Shown in pieces: positions 18,305 to 28,492 of a DNA stretch of 64,000 nucleotides. The DNA lies in NCBI RefSeq assembly GCF_012516435.1, contig NZ_CP051216.1, forward strand, positions 3,347,669 to 3,411,668. Direction: 5' to 3'. The notes under the pieces are model-generated. The model searched no databases, had not been told where the DNA came from, and saw only the letters and a list, made by a program, of their open reading frames with translations. Made by a program: the position numbers and the translations under genes. The stretch comes from Pseudodesulfovibrio sp. zrk46 (GTDB taxonomy: Bacteria; Desulfobacterota; Desulfovibrionia; Desulfovibrionales; Desulfovibrionaceae). The first letter of the stretch is position 1, and every line of letters begins with the position of its first letter.

Positions 18305-19813
18305 CTACTGTTCTTTTCTTCTGGCACCGAACACAAATAAACCATACATCGCAACAGTCAGAGCGTAGATTGATCTAGCGATTAAGTCGTAATTCCTGTG
18401 GAACGGTGTGGTATCATTTATCGGGGCGACGAATGCGTTCAAATGCTCTGCCTTGAATTGAGTACTCATGGCAGTAATACGCCCCAACGGATCGACAAAA
18501 GCAGAGATACCTGTGTTTGTAGAGCGCACCAACCAACGTCCTTGTTCAACGGCACGTAAAATTGTCAGATTTAGATGTTGATTTGGGGCGGAAGTCTCTC
18601 CAAACCATGCGTCATTACTGATGTTCAGAATCACGCTCGCACCACGTTCTACCTGTTGTTGAGCAAGTTCCGGAAAGATGCCTTCATAACAAATCAACAT
18701 TCCAAGAGCAACGCCGTCGATAATGATAGGCTGGTTGTTGTCTCCTGGAACAAAATCTCCTGCAGCCTGCACTAATTTTTTAAACGGAATCCACTCCTCA
18801 AATGGCATATATTCGCCAAAAGGGACCAGGTGTTCTTTGTCGTACCGCTGGAGAGCTCGCCCAGTATCGTCTACTAACCATGCACGGTTGTAGAGAACGT
18901 ACTTACGTGCTTTGGCATCAATAACTTTATACGCAGGAGAGCCTGTAATGATAGGAGTTCGACTGTCTTTGGCAAGGATTTGAACAGCTTTTTTATAAGG
19001 AGTCTTATCCTGAAAATAAAATGGCATAGCAGTTTCAGGCCAGATGACAACCTTGGGATGGAAATGACTAATGGCCTGCAAGGTCAAGGTTGCATATTTT
19101 TTAACTGTAGCTGCTTGATACTCAGGATCCCATTTGGCACCTTGATCAATATTTCCTTGAATAATTGAAATAGGATATGATGCCTTAGGACCGTTGAAAT
19201 GACTTATCCTAAGTACACCAAAGGCACAGATGCCGATAGACAAAGAAATTGAAAGGTATAGCGTGCTACGGTAGGTGGAGAATAGGAGCGCTGCGACTGC
19301 GAGCATAGTCAACACACCTGAAAGCCCGTATGCGCCTAACAGTGCTGCTCCTTGTATAGCAAATGGCCAAGGTGCAAAAGCTGAAGCAAGATTTGTCCAA
19401 GGGAAACCAGAAAACAGCCACCCCATTAACATTTCCAGAGAAGCCCAAGTCAGTCCTGCTAATAGACACAAAGGGATGCCTTCAAGTTTTTGGCCTGCCT
19501 GGTACATAGCAACTGAAAAGAGGCCGTAGTAAATTCCCATGGCAGCGGCCAATACAACGGGGCAAGGAAGAGCGATAAACCATGGAAGCCCACCGTAAGT
19601 CTGAACTGGAATTACCATCCAGTAATAACAGCCAATGCCAGCAAGTAGACCTGCAAACCAACCAAACTTAAAGGCTTGCTTCAAAGAGATGGCACGAAGA
19701 CCAATCCAAGTGAGAGCCAAAGGAAAGGCTAGAGCAGCCAAAGGAAATTGTAAAACAGGATTAGCAAATCCCAGCCAAGCTCCGAGAGTGCCGACAAGAA
19801 CGAGAGAAAACAA
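18305..19813 (-). CDS. lnt: Apolipoprotein N-acyltransferase
   Basis: Lnt adds the third acyl chain to lipoproteins at the periplasmic face of the inner membrane. The 502-residue protein has about six N-terminal membrane spans (to about residue 200) and a nitrilase-like domain with the catalytic triad in IWPETAMPFYF (Glu), RYDKEHLVPFGEY (Lys) and MLICYEGIFPE (Cys), then a C-terminal span. It starts at TTG one base after the corC stop, with AGAAGG seven bases upstream. Confidence 0.96.
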   Translation of the reverse strand: MFSLVLVGTLGAWLGFANPVLQFPLAALAFPLALTWIGLRAISLKQAFKFGWFAGLLAGIGCYYWMVIPVQTYGGLPWFIALPCPVVLAAAMGIYYGLFSVAMYQAGQKLEGIPLCLLAGLTWASLEMLMGWLFSGFPWTNLASAFAPWPFAIQGAALLGAYGLSGVLTMLAVAALLFSTYRSTLYLSISLSIGICAFGVLRISHFNGPKASYPISIIQGNIDQGAKWDPEYQAATVKKYATLTLQAISHFHPKVVIWPETAMPFYFQDKTPYKKAVQILAKDSRTPIITGSPAYKVIDAKARKYVLYNRAWLVDDTGRALQRYDKEHLVPFGEYMPFEEWIPFKKLVQAAGDFVPGDNNQPIIIDGVALGMLICYEGIFPELAQQQVERGASVILNISNDAWFGETSAPNQHLNLTILRAVEQGRWLVRSTNTGISAFVDPLGRITAMSTQFKAEHLNAFVAPINDTTPFHRNYDLIARSIYALTVAMYGLFVFGARRKEQ

Positions 19814-19814
19814 T

Positions 19815-20636
19815 TTATACGCCTTCTAGAGGTTCGATGCGAATGGCCCAAACTTGACGTTCATCAGCTTCCAAAACGGTAAATCGTTTCCCGTCAAAGG
19901 TAAAAAACTCCCCAACATTGGGGATACGTCCAGCCATGGCGGCGACAAAACCACCGATGGAATCAACATCTTCACTCTCCAGGCAAAGGCTGCATCGATC
20001 ACAAACTTCATCCAAGGGCACACGACCGGATACGATGAAAACATCGTCAGACAGTTCTTCGATTTCGTCGGGACGGTCTTGATCATATTCATCAGCTATT
20101 TCGCCTACGATCTCTTCAAGAACGTCTTCCATAGTCACTATCCCAGAGGTGCCACCATATTCATCCTGAACAATGGCTAGGTGTATCTTTTCTCTCTTGA
20201 AAGCGGAAAGAACATCATCGAGACACATCTCCTCAGGGACGAAAAAAGCCGGTCGCATCAAACCTTCAATAGGTTGATCTCCGTTGCCGTCGAGTAATGG
20301 GGCAAGCAGATCTTTGGCATGCACAACCCCCACAATGTGATCCTTGGTGTCTTTATATATGGGAATTCGGGAGTGAGATCCCTCATTAAGAATGACTGAG
20401 GCGACGTCTTTCACGCTGCTATCCACTGCGACACAGTCCATGTCTGTACGTGGAACCATGATTTCCGTAACCTCTTTTTCGTCAAAATCGAGGATATTGA
20501 GGAGCATTGAAACTTCGTCGCCCTCGATTTCTCCCTCGGCTCGTGCTTCGAGGATGTGCTCCTCAAGATCTTGTCCGTTGGAGCCAAATATTTTTTTGAA
20601 AATGTTGGTAAATCGACTGTCAGATCCTTCGTCCAA
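19815..20636 (-). CDS. corC: CorC/HlyC-family CBS-domain protein
   Basis: A 273-residue soluble protein with paired CBS domains (from about VTEIMVPRTDMDC to GGTSGIVTMEDVLEEIVGE) and a C-terminal CorC/HlyC domain. The family is linked to magnesium and cobalt efflux and, near lnt, to envelope homeostasis. I choose TTG at 20636, because GGAAGGAG lies seven bases upstream. A longer frame opening at TTG 20702 would add 22 residues without a ribosome binding site. corC-lnt adjacency is common in proteobacteria. Confidence 0.88.
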   Translation of the reverse strand: MDEGSDSRFTNIFKKIFGSNGQDLEEHILEARAEGEIEGDEVSMLLNILDFDEKEVTEIMVPRTDMDCVAVDSSVKDVASVILNEGSHSRIPIYKDTKDHIVGVVHAKDLLAPLLDGNGDQPIEGLMRPAFFVPEEMCLDDVLSAFKREKIHLAIVQDEYGGTSGIVTMEDVLEEIVGEIADEYDQDRPDEIEELSDDVFIVSGRVPLDEVCDRCSLCLESEDVDSIGGFVAAMAGRIPNVGEFFTFDGKRFTVLEADERQVWAIRIEPLEGV

Positions 20637-20763
20637 GACCAGACTCCTTCCAAAATGTTTATGACTTGCCGATATGAAACCCCCTACATATGTGGGCTTC
20701 AATATAATTGGAATATTTAGACAGTGGAGAACCGGCTGTCAATAGGGAGAAGGAACGCTTCTG

Positions 20764-22641
20764 TTATAAGAAGCCGAGTTTTTTAAGATGAATTTCAAGA
20801 CAGGATATTGCTGCTGGGGTGATTCCAGAGATGCGACTCGCTTGCCCAAGAGTCATAGGTTGCACCTTGGTGAGCTTCTCCCGCACTTCAGTAGTGAGAC
20901 CAGAAACTAAATCAAAATCGATGTCGGCAGGCAACGTCACATCTTCAAGCAAATGGAATTTTGCAACAAGATCGGCCTGCTTGACGAGATAACCTTCATA
21001 TCGAATCTGAGTTTCTGCCTCACGAAGAACGTCTTCATCCATTTCTTCTAATTCTGGATAGAAAGGCGCCAATTTCTCGATTTCCATTTGCGGTTGGCGA
21101 AGCAAAGCGGCCAATTCTACAGCTTTGCCCGGCACTGCGGCACCGATGGAGTGGATGATCTCACGAGTTTCAGCATTTGGACGAATGCGAATAGTCTTCA
21201 TGGCTTCCATAACTGCCTGCATTTTTATCTGCTTAGCAGTGTATAAAGCCCAATGAGTGTCATCCACCAGACCGAGTTCACGGCCGATTGGTGTTAAACG
21301 CTCGTCTGCATTGCCTTCACGCAGAAGCAAACGATGTTCAGCTCGAGAAGTAAACATACGATATGGCTCATTGGTCCCTTTGGTAACCAAATCATCCACC
21401 AAAACAGCCATATAGGCTTGGTCCCGAGATAAAAGGAACGGTTCACGCTCCAAGAGTTTACAAGCAGCATTCAAAGAGGCCCATAAGCCCTGTGCAGCTG
21501 CTTCCTCGTAACCGGAAGTGCCATTAATTTGGCCTGCCATGTAAAGTCCGGGTACAAGTTTAGACTCCAAAGTAGGCTTAAGCTGGGTGGGCGGTATAAA
21601 ATCGTACTCGATAGCATATCCAGGACGTACTATTTGGGCATTCTCGAGTCCAACGATGGCGGAAACCATCTCTTTTTGCACATCAAAGGGTAGGCTGGTG
21701 GGAATCCCACTGGGGTACATTTCCGGATGATCCAACCCTTCCGGTTCAACAAAAATCTGATGGCGATCTTTATCTGGGAAACGGGCAACTTTGTCCTCAA
21801 TGGAGGGACAGTAGCGCGCTCCAGTGCCTTCAATTACACCTGTGAACATAGGAGAACGATCAAAGCCTGACCGAATAGCCTCGTGAGCCTTTTCGTTTGT
21901 ATACGTTAGGTAACAGGGCACCTGCTGCATGGGAACCGTCTTATTGCGAAAACTAAATGGAACAGGCGGATTGTCACCAGGCTGAATCTCCATCTTGTCA
22001 AAATCAATAGACGATTTAAGCAGGCGTGGAGTAGTTCCCGTTTTGAGGCGCCCTAAATCAAATCCAAGATTGCGCAGAGAGTTTGACAAAGAATTTGAAG
22101 CGGGATCGCCAAAACGCCCCCCCTTAATACTTGTAAGTCCTACATGCATGAGCCCTTGCAAAAAGGTACCTGTGGTCAACAACACAGACTTAGACTGAAA
22201 TGTTTGCTGAAGCTGAGTGCGCACACCGGAAACACGACCATGTTCAGTGAGAACGGTGTCAGCAGTATCCTGAAAGACCCAAAGGTTATCCTGAGAATAA
22301 ATCGATTTCTGGACAACACGCATGTACTCTGCACGATCAATCTGGGCACGACTGGAGCGAACTGCCGGCCCTTTGCGAGTATTCAAAATGCGAAATTGAA
22401 TACCTGCAGCGTCCGCCCAAAGGCCCATCATGCCGCCTAATGCATCAATCTCTTTAACCATGTGTCCTTTGGCCAAACCACCGATGGCAGGATTACAGGA
22501 AAGATGGCCGATGCGGTCGGCGTTGATAGTCAAAAGCAAGGTTTTGAGACCGAGACGAGACGCTGCCATGGCAGCTTCACAGCCAGCATGGCCCGCGCCC
22601 ACAACAATTAGATCAAACTGATCAGGATAGGGTGGTTTCAT
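20764..22641 (-). CDS. mnmG: tRNA uridine-5-carboxymethylaminomethyl modification enzyme MnmG
   Basis: MnmG with MnmE makes the cmnm5 modification at U34 of several tRNAs. The 625-residue protein starts [20 protein letters not shown] with the FAD loop GAGHAG at about 15-20, followed by the signature [14 protein letters not shown] and the C-terminal helical domain. The start at 22641 gives the normal family length; a longer frame to 22728 would run into the upstream peptidase gene. MnmE is not in the window. Confidence 0.96.
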   Translation of the reverse strand: MKPPYPDQFDLIVVGAGHAGCEAAMAASRLGLKTLLLTINADRIGHLSCNPAIGGLAKGHMVKEIDALGGMMGLWADAAGIQFRILNTRKGPAVRSSRAQIDRAEYMRVVQKSIYSQDNLWVFQDTADTVLTEHGRVSGVRTQLQQTFQSKSVLLTTGTFLQGLMHVGLTSIKGGRFGDPASNSLSNSLRNLGFDLGRLKTGTTPRLLKSSIDFDKMEIQPGDNPPVPFSFRNKTVPMQQVPCYLTYTNEKAHEAIRSGFDRSPMFTGVIEGTGARYCPSIEDKVARFPDKDRHQIFVEPEGLDHPEMYPSGIPTSLPFDVQKEMVSAIVGLENAQIVRPGYAIEYDFIPPTQLKPTLESKLVPGLYMAGQINGTSGYEEAAAQGLWASLNAACKLLEREPFLLSRDQAYMAVLVDDLVTKGTNEPYRMFTSRAEHRLLLREGNADERLTPIGRELGLVDDTHWALYTAKQIKMQAVMEAMKTIRIRPNAETREIIHSIGAAVPGKAVELAALLRQPQMEIEKLAPFYPELEEMDEDVLREAETQIRYEGYLVKQADLVAKFHLLEDVTLPADIDFDLVSGLTTEVREKLTKVQPMTLGQASRISGITPAAISCLEIHLKKLGFL

Positions 22642-22663
22642 TGCAGGAGTCCCGTTGCCCGGA

Positions 22664-23881
22664 TTAAAACAATATATCGGCAATAACCTTTGCATCGCCG
22701 ATGGTGTTTTTGATGGATGCCCACTCATTGGGCTGATGTGCGCAGTGGTTCAAAGTGGCCCAAACAACTGCATCGTATCCTTTGTGTCGAAGAATCGCAG
22801 CAACGGTGCCACCACCTACTCCCACAGGACGCGGACTGTTGTTGTAAACTTTTTTTACACTTCCAATGACCTTTTTCACAATTGGACTGTCCACAGGAGT
22901 GGCTGGCGCAGCCTGTTCACGCTGCACGACTTCGTAGGAAATCGCCACACCGTATTTCTTCTCTACCTCAGAGCCAAACTCCTTGATCTTATCCAAGACC
23001 TCATCCAGATCGTAATTAGGCATGACTCGGGAATCGACATAGAACACATCTCGCCCAGGAATGGTATTGATGTTCTCTACATTGGCTTCTTTTTGGGTAG
23101 GTTGAAAAGTAGAGCGAGGCGGATCGTAAATGGGATTTTCAGCGTCGAAAATATTCTCCAGTTCTTGAATACGCAAAATAAAATCCGCACACGGAACCAA
23201 AGTATTAATACCCTGATCTGGAGTAGAGGCGTGACACTGCTTACCTTCAACAATTACCTTCAACCAAAACATGGATTTTTCAGCCACCTCAACCGATTCT
23301 GAAGTGGCTTCACCGAAGTCAGGAATCAAGTAAAGATCATCCTTCTTAAACAGATCACCATGTTCACGAACCATATAATCAAGACCGTAGGCACTTCCAG
23401 TTTCTTCGTCTGCGACGAAAAGCATGCCGTAGTTAACAGTTGGGGTCAGATTGTTGTCCAGGATGGCCTGAGCCGTAAGCAGAGAAGAAACAATTCCCTG
23501 CTGGTTATCCTCCACACCACGGCCGACAATGATATCACCATCACGAACGAGGGTGTAGGGATCAGTCTTCCATAAGGAAAGATCTCCTGGAGGCACGATG
23601 TCGATGTGAGAAATAACCCACAAAGTTTGCTCGGTATTCTCACCAGGAATGATAGCAGCTACAGTTGGACGATACCCACAGGGCACGTCATCTGCTGGAG
23701 CTCGGAACTCACGAATATCCTTGATGCCCATTGACTTGAGGTGATCTAGCAGAAATTCAGCCTTATCCTTTTCTCCTTCGCCACCATTTAAGGGGCCGAG
23801 AGCTGGAATTGCCGTAAGCTTGGTCTGCAGTTCAACTACTGCTTCGGACTGTTGGTCGAGTGTCTTGAAAAGGATATCCAT
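22664..23881 (-). CDS. M20-family metallohydrolase (ArgE/DapE/CPG2-like)
   Basis: A 405-residue zinc-dependent hydrolase of the M20 family. Metal-site motifs are visible: HIDIVPPG near residue 92, [10 protein letters not shown] near residue 115, and the acidic DEETGSAYG near residue 155. The family includes succinyl-diaminopimelate desuccinylase, acetylornithine deacetylase and peptidases. Substrate cannot be assigned from sequence; the C-terminal pattern ([15 protein letters not shown]) fits a peptidase-like branch. AGGGA precedes the ATG, and it lies 22 bases before mnmG. Confidence 0.85.
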   Translation of the reverse strand: MDILFKTLDQQSEAVVELQTKLTAIPALGPLNGGEGEKDKAEFLLDHLKSMGIKDIREFRAPADDVPCGYRPTVAAIIPGENTEQTLWVISHIDIVPPGDLSLWKTDPYTLVRDGDIIVGRGVEDNQQGIVSSLLTAQAILDNNLTPTVNYGMLFVADEETGSAYGLDYMVREHGDLFKKDDLYLIPDFGEATSESVEVAEKSMFWLKVIVEGKQCHASTPDQGINTLVPCADFILRIQELENIFDAENPIYDPPRSTFQPTQKEANVENINTIPGRDVFYVDSRVMPNYDLDEVLDKIKEFGSEVEKKYGVAISYEVVQREQAAPATPVDSPIVKKVIGSVKKVYNNSPRPVGVGGGTVAAILRHKGYDAVVWATLNHCAHQPNEWASIKNTIGDAKVIADILF

Positions 23882-23940
23882 TTGATCCCTCCGTGTAGGT
23901 GAGTGTCCTTGTATAACCTATGAATTAAAGTCCATAAACG

Positions 23941-23972
23941 AAAAAAGGCGGGGACAAGCCCCGCCTTTTTTC
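23941..23972 (-). terminator. Intrinsic terminator of the PxxKW gene
   Basis: GGCGGGG and CCCCGCC pair around a short loop, flanked by A6 and T6, so it can work in both directions. It separates the PxxKW gene from the M20 peptidase. Confidence 0.88.
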
Positions 23973-23986
23973 GAGAACGATGGTTT

Positions 23987-24271
23987 CTAGCGACCGCGAG
24001 CAGCGCGCTTGGAAGCCTTGAGCGGGTTGACCTTAACCTTTCCGCCCTTATCCATCTCAGCACGGACGTGGGTAGCAAAGTTACAGACACCGTGAGCCCA
24101 TTTCTTCTCAGGCTGAGCGTAGGTAGGGCAGAACTTTTCGCCTTCAACTTCAGCGACACGTTCGCAACCTTCACACTTCTCGACAACGGGAGCCATTACA
24201 ACACCCTTGTAGGTCAAACCTGCATCGGTCTTAACGGCCCCTTCCAGGGAAACAACTTTTTTCTTGGCCAT
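23987..24271 (-). CDS. PxxKW-family cysteine-rich protein
   Basis: A 94-residue basic protein. It has Cys33, Cys36, Cys48 and Cys63 and the motif PEKKW (about 54-58), the hallmark of a small family seen in Desulfovibrio-related bacteria. The Cys spacing suggests a zinc- or iron-sulfur-binding fold, but function is not known. It ends in a lysine/arginine-rich tail. A strong AGGAGG ribosome binding site and isolated terminator suggest a monocistronic, well-expressed gene. Confidence 0.85.
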   Translation of the reverse strand: MAKKKVVSLEGAVKTDAGLTYKGVVMAPVVEKCEGCERVAEVEGEKFCPTYAQPEKKWAHGVCNFATHVRAEMDKGGKVKVNPLKASKRAARGR

Positions 24272-24396
24272 AATATGCCTTCCTCCTAAAAATTGGTGCG
24301 GCTAAATTACGCTTAATGAGCAATTATTAACTTATATTGGTGCAAGAGCAGAATTCGATATGCACCCTCGGCGGGTGTTGTCAAGTTTTTTTAGAC

Positions 24397-25740
24397 TTAT
24401 TTTTGATTTTCAGCCGTCTTCAAAACCCACGATTTCGCCCGAAAAGCCTCGTCACGTAAGGCTCTTACGTCTAATGATCTGAAATCTCCGTAAAGATATA
24501 AAATTTCTCCAGCCACCATAGTCATGCACACTTCACCCCCAGTCGCGGCGTACACCGCATGAGACACAGGGTTGTACATAGGCATCATATTAGGACTTGC
24601 AAGGTCCAATGCGATAATGTCTGCAGGGCATCCTTTTTGAATACGCCCAAGCTCGGGCCAGCCAAGTGCACGGGCGGAACCTCGGGTTGCCATATCCAGC
24701 ACAGCCTGTGCTGGGACCGCCGAAGCATCCATTCCTTGAATTTTTCCGGCCAATCCGGCTAATCCCATGTCACGAAACATGTTCAAACCATTATTACTAG
24801 AAGCACCGTCCGTCCCCAATGCCACATGTACTCCGCCATCCAATAATTTCTGCACAGGAGCCAGCCCCGAACATAACTTTTGGTTGGATGCCGGATTATG
24901 AACTACTGTCACACCAGTCTCGGCAAGCAGGGCTACTTCATCATCCGTCAAATCCACACAGTGAGCCAGGGTTGTTCGCTCTGAAAGGACCCCTGCATCA
25001 CGTAGAATTTCAATAGGACGTTTACCGTACTTTTTGAGACAAATATCCGTCTCCACCGGCGACTCTGCAATGTGAGTCTGCCACTGTATATTGAGATCAC
25101 AAGCCAGTTCGTAACTTTCAGTCAACAATTCAGGGCGGACCGTGAATGCCGCATGTGGTGTAACTGCTGTGCGAATCAGAGGATTTTCTATGAAGCGATC
25201 ATTGAGTTCTTTAATTGTATCCCAGCAATGCTGGGCAGTGGGGAAGTGGGGTGATGGAAAGCTGAAAAAGCCTTCACCAAGAACAGCCCGCAAACCGCAA
25301 GCTGAAGCCACCTCGCCAGTTATATACTCATAAAAGTACCCATTGAGAAATGCAGTGCAACCAGAACGAAGAAGCTCTGCACAACCAATTCGTGCCCCAA
25401 TTTTCAACATTTCGTCTGTTAATTTGAACTCGACAGGCCAGATATGATCTTCTAGCCACTGCATGAGTGGCATATCGTCTGCGTAACCACGAAACAATGT
25501 CATGGGAAGATGAATATGCCCATTAACAAGTCCCGGCATAAGCATCTTGCCAGACATATCCAAATGCGATTCAGGAGCAAAACGACTATTAAGTTCGTCG
25601 TAAGAGCCAACTTCAACGACAAGACCATCAGACACAGCAACTCCCGCCTCATTAACAATGGTGCGGGAGTCGTCCTGCGTCACAACCACATCAGCACGAA
25701 TGAGCAGGTCACACGTTTCAGACGCATTTGTACAATTCAT
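24397..25740 (-). CDS. mtaD: 5-methylthioadenosine/S-adenosylhomocysteine deaminase-like amidohydrolase
   Basis: A 447-residue metal-dependent amidohydrolase. It shows NGHIHLPM (the HxH metal ligands), VTPHAAFTV, TLAHCVDLTDDEV and the Asp of ALGTDGASSNNGLNMF, in the order typical of MTA/SAH deaminases, which deaminate the adenine moiety to inosine derivatives. The link to methylthioadenosine is strengthened by the neighbouring MTA phosphorylase and adenine phosphoribosyltransferase. Other amidohydrolases (for example chlorohydrolase-like or guanine deaminase) share the pattern, so the substrate is inferred from context. Confidence 0.82.
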   Translation of the reverse strand: MNCTNASETCDLLIRADVVVTQDDSRTIVNEAGVAVSDGLVVEVGSYDELNSRFAPESHLDMSGKMLMPGLVNGHIHLPMTLFRGYADDMPLMQWLEDHIWPVEFKLTDEMLKIGARIGCAELLRSGCTAFLNGYFYEYITGEVASACGLRAVLGEGFFSFPSPHFPTAQHCWDTIKELNDRFIENPLIRTAVTPHAAFTVRPELLTESYELACDLNIQWQTHIAESPVETDICLKKYGKRPIEILRDAGVLSERTTLAHCVDLTDDEVALLAETGVTVVHNPASNQKLCSGLAPVQKLLDGGVHVALGTDGASSNNGLNMFRDMGLAGLAGKIQGMDASAVPAQAVLDMATRGSARALGWPELGRIQKGCPADIIALDLASPNMMPMYNPVSHAVYAATGGEVCMTMVAGEILYLYGDFRSLDVRALRDEAFRAKSWVLKTAENQK

Positions 25741-25755
25741 TATTTATCAGACGGA

Positions 25756-26505
25756 TTAGTCAATATTCTTAATAGTTTCCTTGATCAAGGAAACAACTTT
25801 TTCCACATTGCCTTTGAAAACTTCAAGAATTTCTTCCCAAGTAACGGGAGCCTCGTCTGTTTTCCAGCAATCGTAGTCCGTGCTCATCGCTACTGCAGCG
25901 TATGGAATGCCTGCTTCATTAGCCAGAATGCACTCCGGTGCGACACTCATGTTGATAACGTCAGCGCCCCACATGCGGAACATATTTGACTCAGCGCGAG
26001 TTGAGAAGCGAGAACCTTCGACAGTAACCACACAGCCATGTTTATGATGCGTAATGCCTAAATTGTCACAACCTTTATTAAGCAGTGTACGCAGCTTCTC
26101 GTCAAAAGGATCGGCCATTCCGGTATGGACGGCGCCATGAGGATCAAATTCTTCATGAAAAGAAACCACGCGGCGGCGGGTGAAGTCGATAAACTGGTCA
26201 AGAATGACCAAATGTCCTCTATCAATCTCTTCACGAAGAGAACCACAAGCTGTAGTGGCTAGAATCAGATCGCACCCAGCTTCCTTCAGCGCCATAATAT
26301 TGGCGCGATTGTTGACGAACGTGGGCGGAATGGTGTGTTCGCGACCGTGACGGGCCAAAATTGCTACTTCCTTGCCTTCGATAACGCCTTCCTTGAGAGG
26401 AGCTGAAGGTGTGCCGTACCCTGTTGACATCGTCGCGTCTCGGGCATCCTGTAGGATATCCGGATTATCAAGCCCACTGCCTCCAATGATGCCTATTTTA
26501 GTCAT
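25756..26505 (-). CDS. mtnP: S-methyl-5'-thioadenosine phosphorylase
   Basis: MTAP cleaves methylthioadenosine with phosphate to adenine and methylthioribose-1-phosphate. The 249-residue protein shows GIIGGSGLDNPD at the N-terminus, NNRANIMALKEAGCD, and MSVAPECILANEAGIPYAAVAMSTDYDCW, which fit the MTAP/PNP family. A GGGAG motif lies before the ATG. It sits between apt (which takes up the adenine released) and the MTA deaminase gene in one transcription unit. Confidence 0.93.
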   Translation of the reverse strand: MTKIGIIGGSGLDNPDILQDARDATMSTGYGTPSAPLKEGVIEGKEVAILARHGREHTIPPTFVNNRANIMALKEAGCDLILATTACGSLREEIDRGHLVILDQFIDFTRRRVVSFHEEFDPHGAVHTGMADPFDEKLRTLLNKGCDNLGITHHKHGCVVTVEGSRFSTRAESNMFRMWGADVINMSVAPECILANEAGIPYAAVAMSTDYDCWKTDEAPVTWEEILEVFKGNVEKVVSLIKETIKNID

Positions 26506-26517
26506 AATGCTCCCGGA

Positions 26518-27039
26518 CTAATCAATGGTGAGTAAAGATATGGGCTCAGCGCCTGCATCGCGCATAACTTGCCCGCCATTGAGAAAACCAAGCTCAACAA
26601 CAAAGCCGCTTCCAATAATCTCGGCGCCAGTGTTTTTGACCAGTTGAACCATGCCAGCTGCAGTGCCACCGGTCGCAAGCAGATCATCGATGATCAAAAC
26701 TTTGTCGTCCTTTTCAAGGGCATCTTCATGCATACACAAAGTATCAGTGCCATATTCAAGATCATAAGTAACAGAACAGTTCTTGAAAGGGAGTTTGCCG
26801 GGTTTACGGACTGGGATGAAACCAATGTCCATCTTGCAGGCTAGTGGGGTGCCGAACAGGAAACCGCGCGCTTCAGCTGCCACAATTTTGGTGGCACCAG
26901 AATTTTGGAATTTTTCGGCCAAAGCATCCACAGCGTACTTCAACGCTTTGGGGCTCTTGAGAATGGGGGTAATGTCAAAAAACATAATCCCCTCTTTGGG
27001 GTAGTTGGGGATATCCCGGACGTACTCGCGTAAATTCAT
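26518..27039 (-). CDS. apt: Adenine phosphoribosyltransferase
   Basis: Apt converts adenine plus PRPP to AMP. The 173-residue protein has the PRPP-binding motif VLIIDDLLATGGTAAG and the N-terminal DIPNYPKEGIMFFDITP typical of Apt. The start at 27039 follows AGGAGG; an in-frame start 33 bases upstream lacks support. It leads the apt-mtnP-mtaD cluster. Confidence 0.96.
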   Translation of the reverse strand: MNLREYVRDIPNYPKEGIMFFDITPILKSPKALKYAVDALAEKFQNSGATKIVAAEARGFLFGTPLACKMDIGFIPVRKPGKLPFKNCSVTYDLEYGTDTLCMHEDALEKDDKVLIIDDLLATGGTAAGMVQLVKNTGAEIIGSGFVVELGFLNGGQVMRDAGAEPISLLTID

Positions 27040-27067
27040 AAAATCCTCCTGAAATGAATACCGATGA

Positions 27068-27097
27068 CTCATACGTTTTATACTGATATTGTGTCAA
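27068..27097 (-). promoter_or_regulatory. Putative promoter of the apt operon
   Basis: On the minus strand a perfect TTGACA (27097-27092) and TATGAG (27073-27068) have an 18-base spacer, about 29 bases before the apt start. Confidence 0.45.
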
Positions 27098-27150
27098 TAA
27101 AGTTGCGCAGGACAAGGACATCAGCTAGATGTGCAGCAACGGAGAACACC

Positions 27151-27933
27151 ATGAGTAATAAATTAAATCACAGGGCTAAGAAGAGTTTGGGACAAAACTT
27201 CCTGCAAGACCCAAATATTTGCCGCAGGATCGTAGATGCAATCGATCCAAAGTCTGAAGATTATATAATAGAAATAGGCCCAGGACAGGGAGCCATCACA
27301 AAATTCATTTATGAAGGTCAGCCTGCAAGATACACTGTCCTGGAAATGGACGACGATCTGATTGTACATTTGGGCGAAGAATACCCTCAACTGAACATCA
27401 TTCACACCGATGCACTCAAATTTGAGTGGGAATCCCTCAATAACGATGAGTTGTGTAAGATTGCTGGCAACCTGCCATACAATGTTGGTTCCAAGCTAAT
27501 TTGGGATATTGTTAGTAAGGTGAAGACTCTGGAGAGAGCTGTTTTTATGGTTCAGCACGAAGTAGCTCAGCGCCTGACAGCCGAACCCGGTAACAAGTCT
27601 TATGGAGGTCTGACCGCTTGGGTGAGGAACTTCGCTAAAACGCGCTATCTTTTCAAAGTTCCGCCCACAGTGTTTCGCCCCCAACCAAAGGTAGACTCTG
27701 CAGTTGTCTTGTTCAAACCCCTAACAGTCGAGGAAATGCCAGACAATCCAGAAGCTCTTGCCCGTCTAATCAAAATGTTATTTCAAAAACGACGGAAACA
27801 GCTGTCCACAATTTTAAAAAAGCAATGGACACCTGAAATGGAGGCTTGGTTCCAAAGAGAGAAGGTTTCCCCCAAGGCAAGGCCTGAGAATCTCACACCA
27901 TCACAGTTTCGGGGCCTATCAAAGTTCATTTAG
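27151..27933 (+). CDS. rsmA: 16S rRNA dimethyladenosine transferase (KsgA)
   Basis: RsmA dimethylates two adjacent adenosines (A1518/A1519) of 16S rRNA. The 260-residue protein starts MSNKLNHRAKKSLGQNFL, followed by the SAM motif IIEIGPGQGAITKF and the catalytic NLPYNVGSKL. The ATG at 27151 follows GGAGA and gives the normal length; a frame opening at 27064 would add 29 residues. It is divergent from apt. Confidence 0.95.
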   Translation: MSNKLNHRAKKSLGQNFLQDPNICRRIVDAIDPKSEDYIIEIGPGQGAITKFIYEGQPARYTVLEMDDDLIVHLGEEYPQLNIIHTDALKFEWESLNNDELCKIAGNLPYNVGSKLIWDIVSKVKTLERAVFMVQHEVAQRLTAEPGNKSYGGLTAWVRNFAKTRYLFKVPPTVFRPQPKVDSAVVLFKPLTVEEMPDNPEALARLIKMLFQKRRKQLSTILKKQWTPEMEAWFQREKVSPKARPENLTPSQFRGLSKFI

Positions 27934-27957
27934 TGCATATTTTCACAAAAAATGGCG

Positions 27958-27995
27958 ATTTCAAAGGGCTCTCCGGTATCTTTGAAATGATTTTG
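27958..27995 (+). terminator. Possible intrinsic terminator of rsmA
   Basis: ATTTCAAAG and CTTTGAAAT form a 9-bp stem with a 13-base loop, 24 bases after the rsmA stop, followed by GATTTTG. The T-run is weak. Confidence 0.45.
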
Positions 27996-28204
27996 AGGCT
28001 GGTTTTCAATGCGAAGAATTCCCTGAAAGCGCCATATGACGGCGTTTTTTTCGGTTTTTTTGGCTTGACGGGCTGGACACAAATTGAAAGTTCCATTAAA
28101 GCCCAAAGAGAACGTTTGGTAGGAAAGAAGCAAGGCGGACTTGTGCATACGCCAAAAGCTTCATACCGATACTTTAGGTAAATCTCATTGAGGAGGAAGG
28201 ACTG

Positions 28205-28477
28205 ATGACAAAGGCTGAATTGGTTGTCAAAATTGCTGAGAAAGCCAACCTGACCAAGGCTGGTGCCGAAAAGGCCCTTAACGCTTTCCTTGATGCTGTG
28301 GAAGGCACCCTGGTAAGCGAAGGCAAGCTGACCCTGACGGGCTTCGGCACATTTGCCGTTGAAGAACGCAAAGCTCGTGTAGGCCGTAACCCCCGCACTG
28401 GCGCAGAAATCAAGATTCCGGCCACTAAGGTCGTCAAATTCCGTCCCGGCAAGCTCCTCAAGGACGCCGTTAAGTAA
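28205..28477 (+). CDS. hup: HU-family DNA-binding protein
   Basis: A 90-residue HU protein: MTKAELVVKIAEKANLTK start, GFGTFAVEERKARVGRNP and RTGAEI arm, and the FRPGKLLKDAVK end. AGGAGG is present before the ATG. Codon use is strongly biased to C- and G-ending codons relative to neighbours, which suggests high expression. It is a second, distinct nucleoid protein besides the gene at 15104, and it is followed by a small membrane protein. Confidence 0.95.
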   Translation: MTKAELVVKIAEKANLTKAGAEKALNAFLDAVEGTLVSEGKLTLTGFGTFAVEERKARVGRNPRTGAEIKIPATKVVKFRPGKLLKDAVK

Positions 28478-28492
28478 CCAGGAGATATTATA

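Noticed and set aside
20757..20774. Hairpin GCTTCT/AGAAGC at the end of mnmG
   Set aside because: Short stem overlapping the stop codon with no T-run; not convincing as a terminator.
27933..28181. An 82-codon plus-strand frame after rsmA
   Set aside because: Lacks a ribosome binding site and overlaps the likely rsmA terminator and hup upstream region; composition not protein-like.
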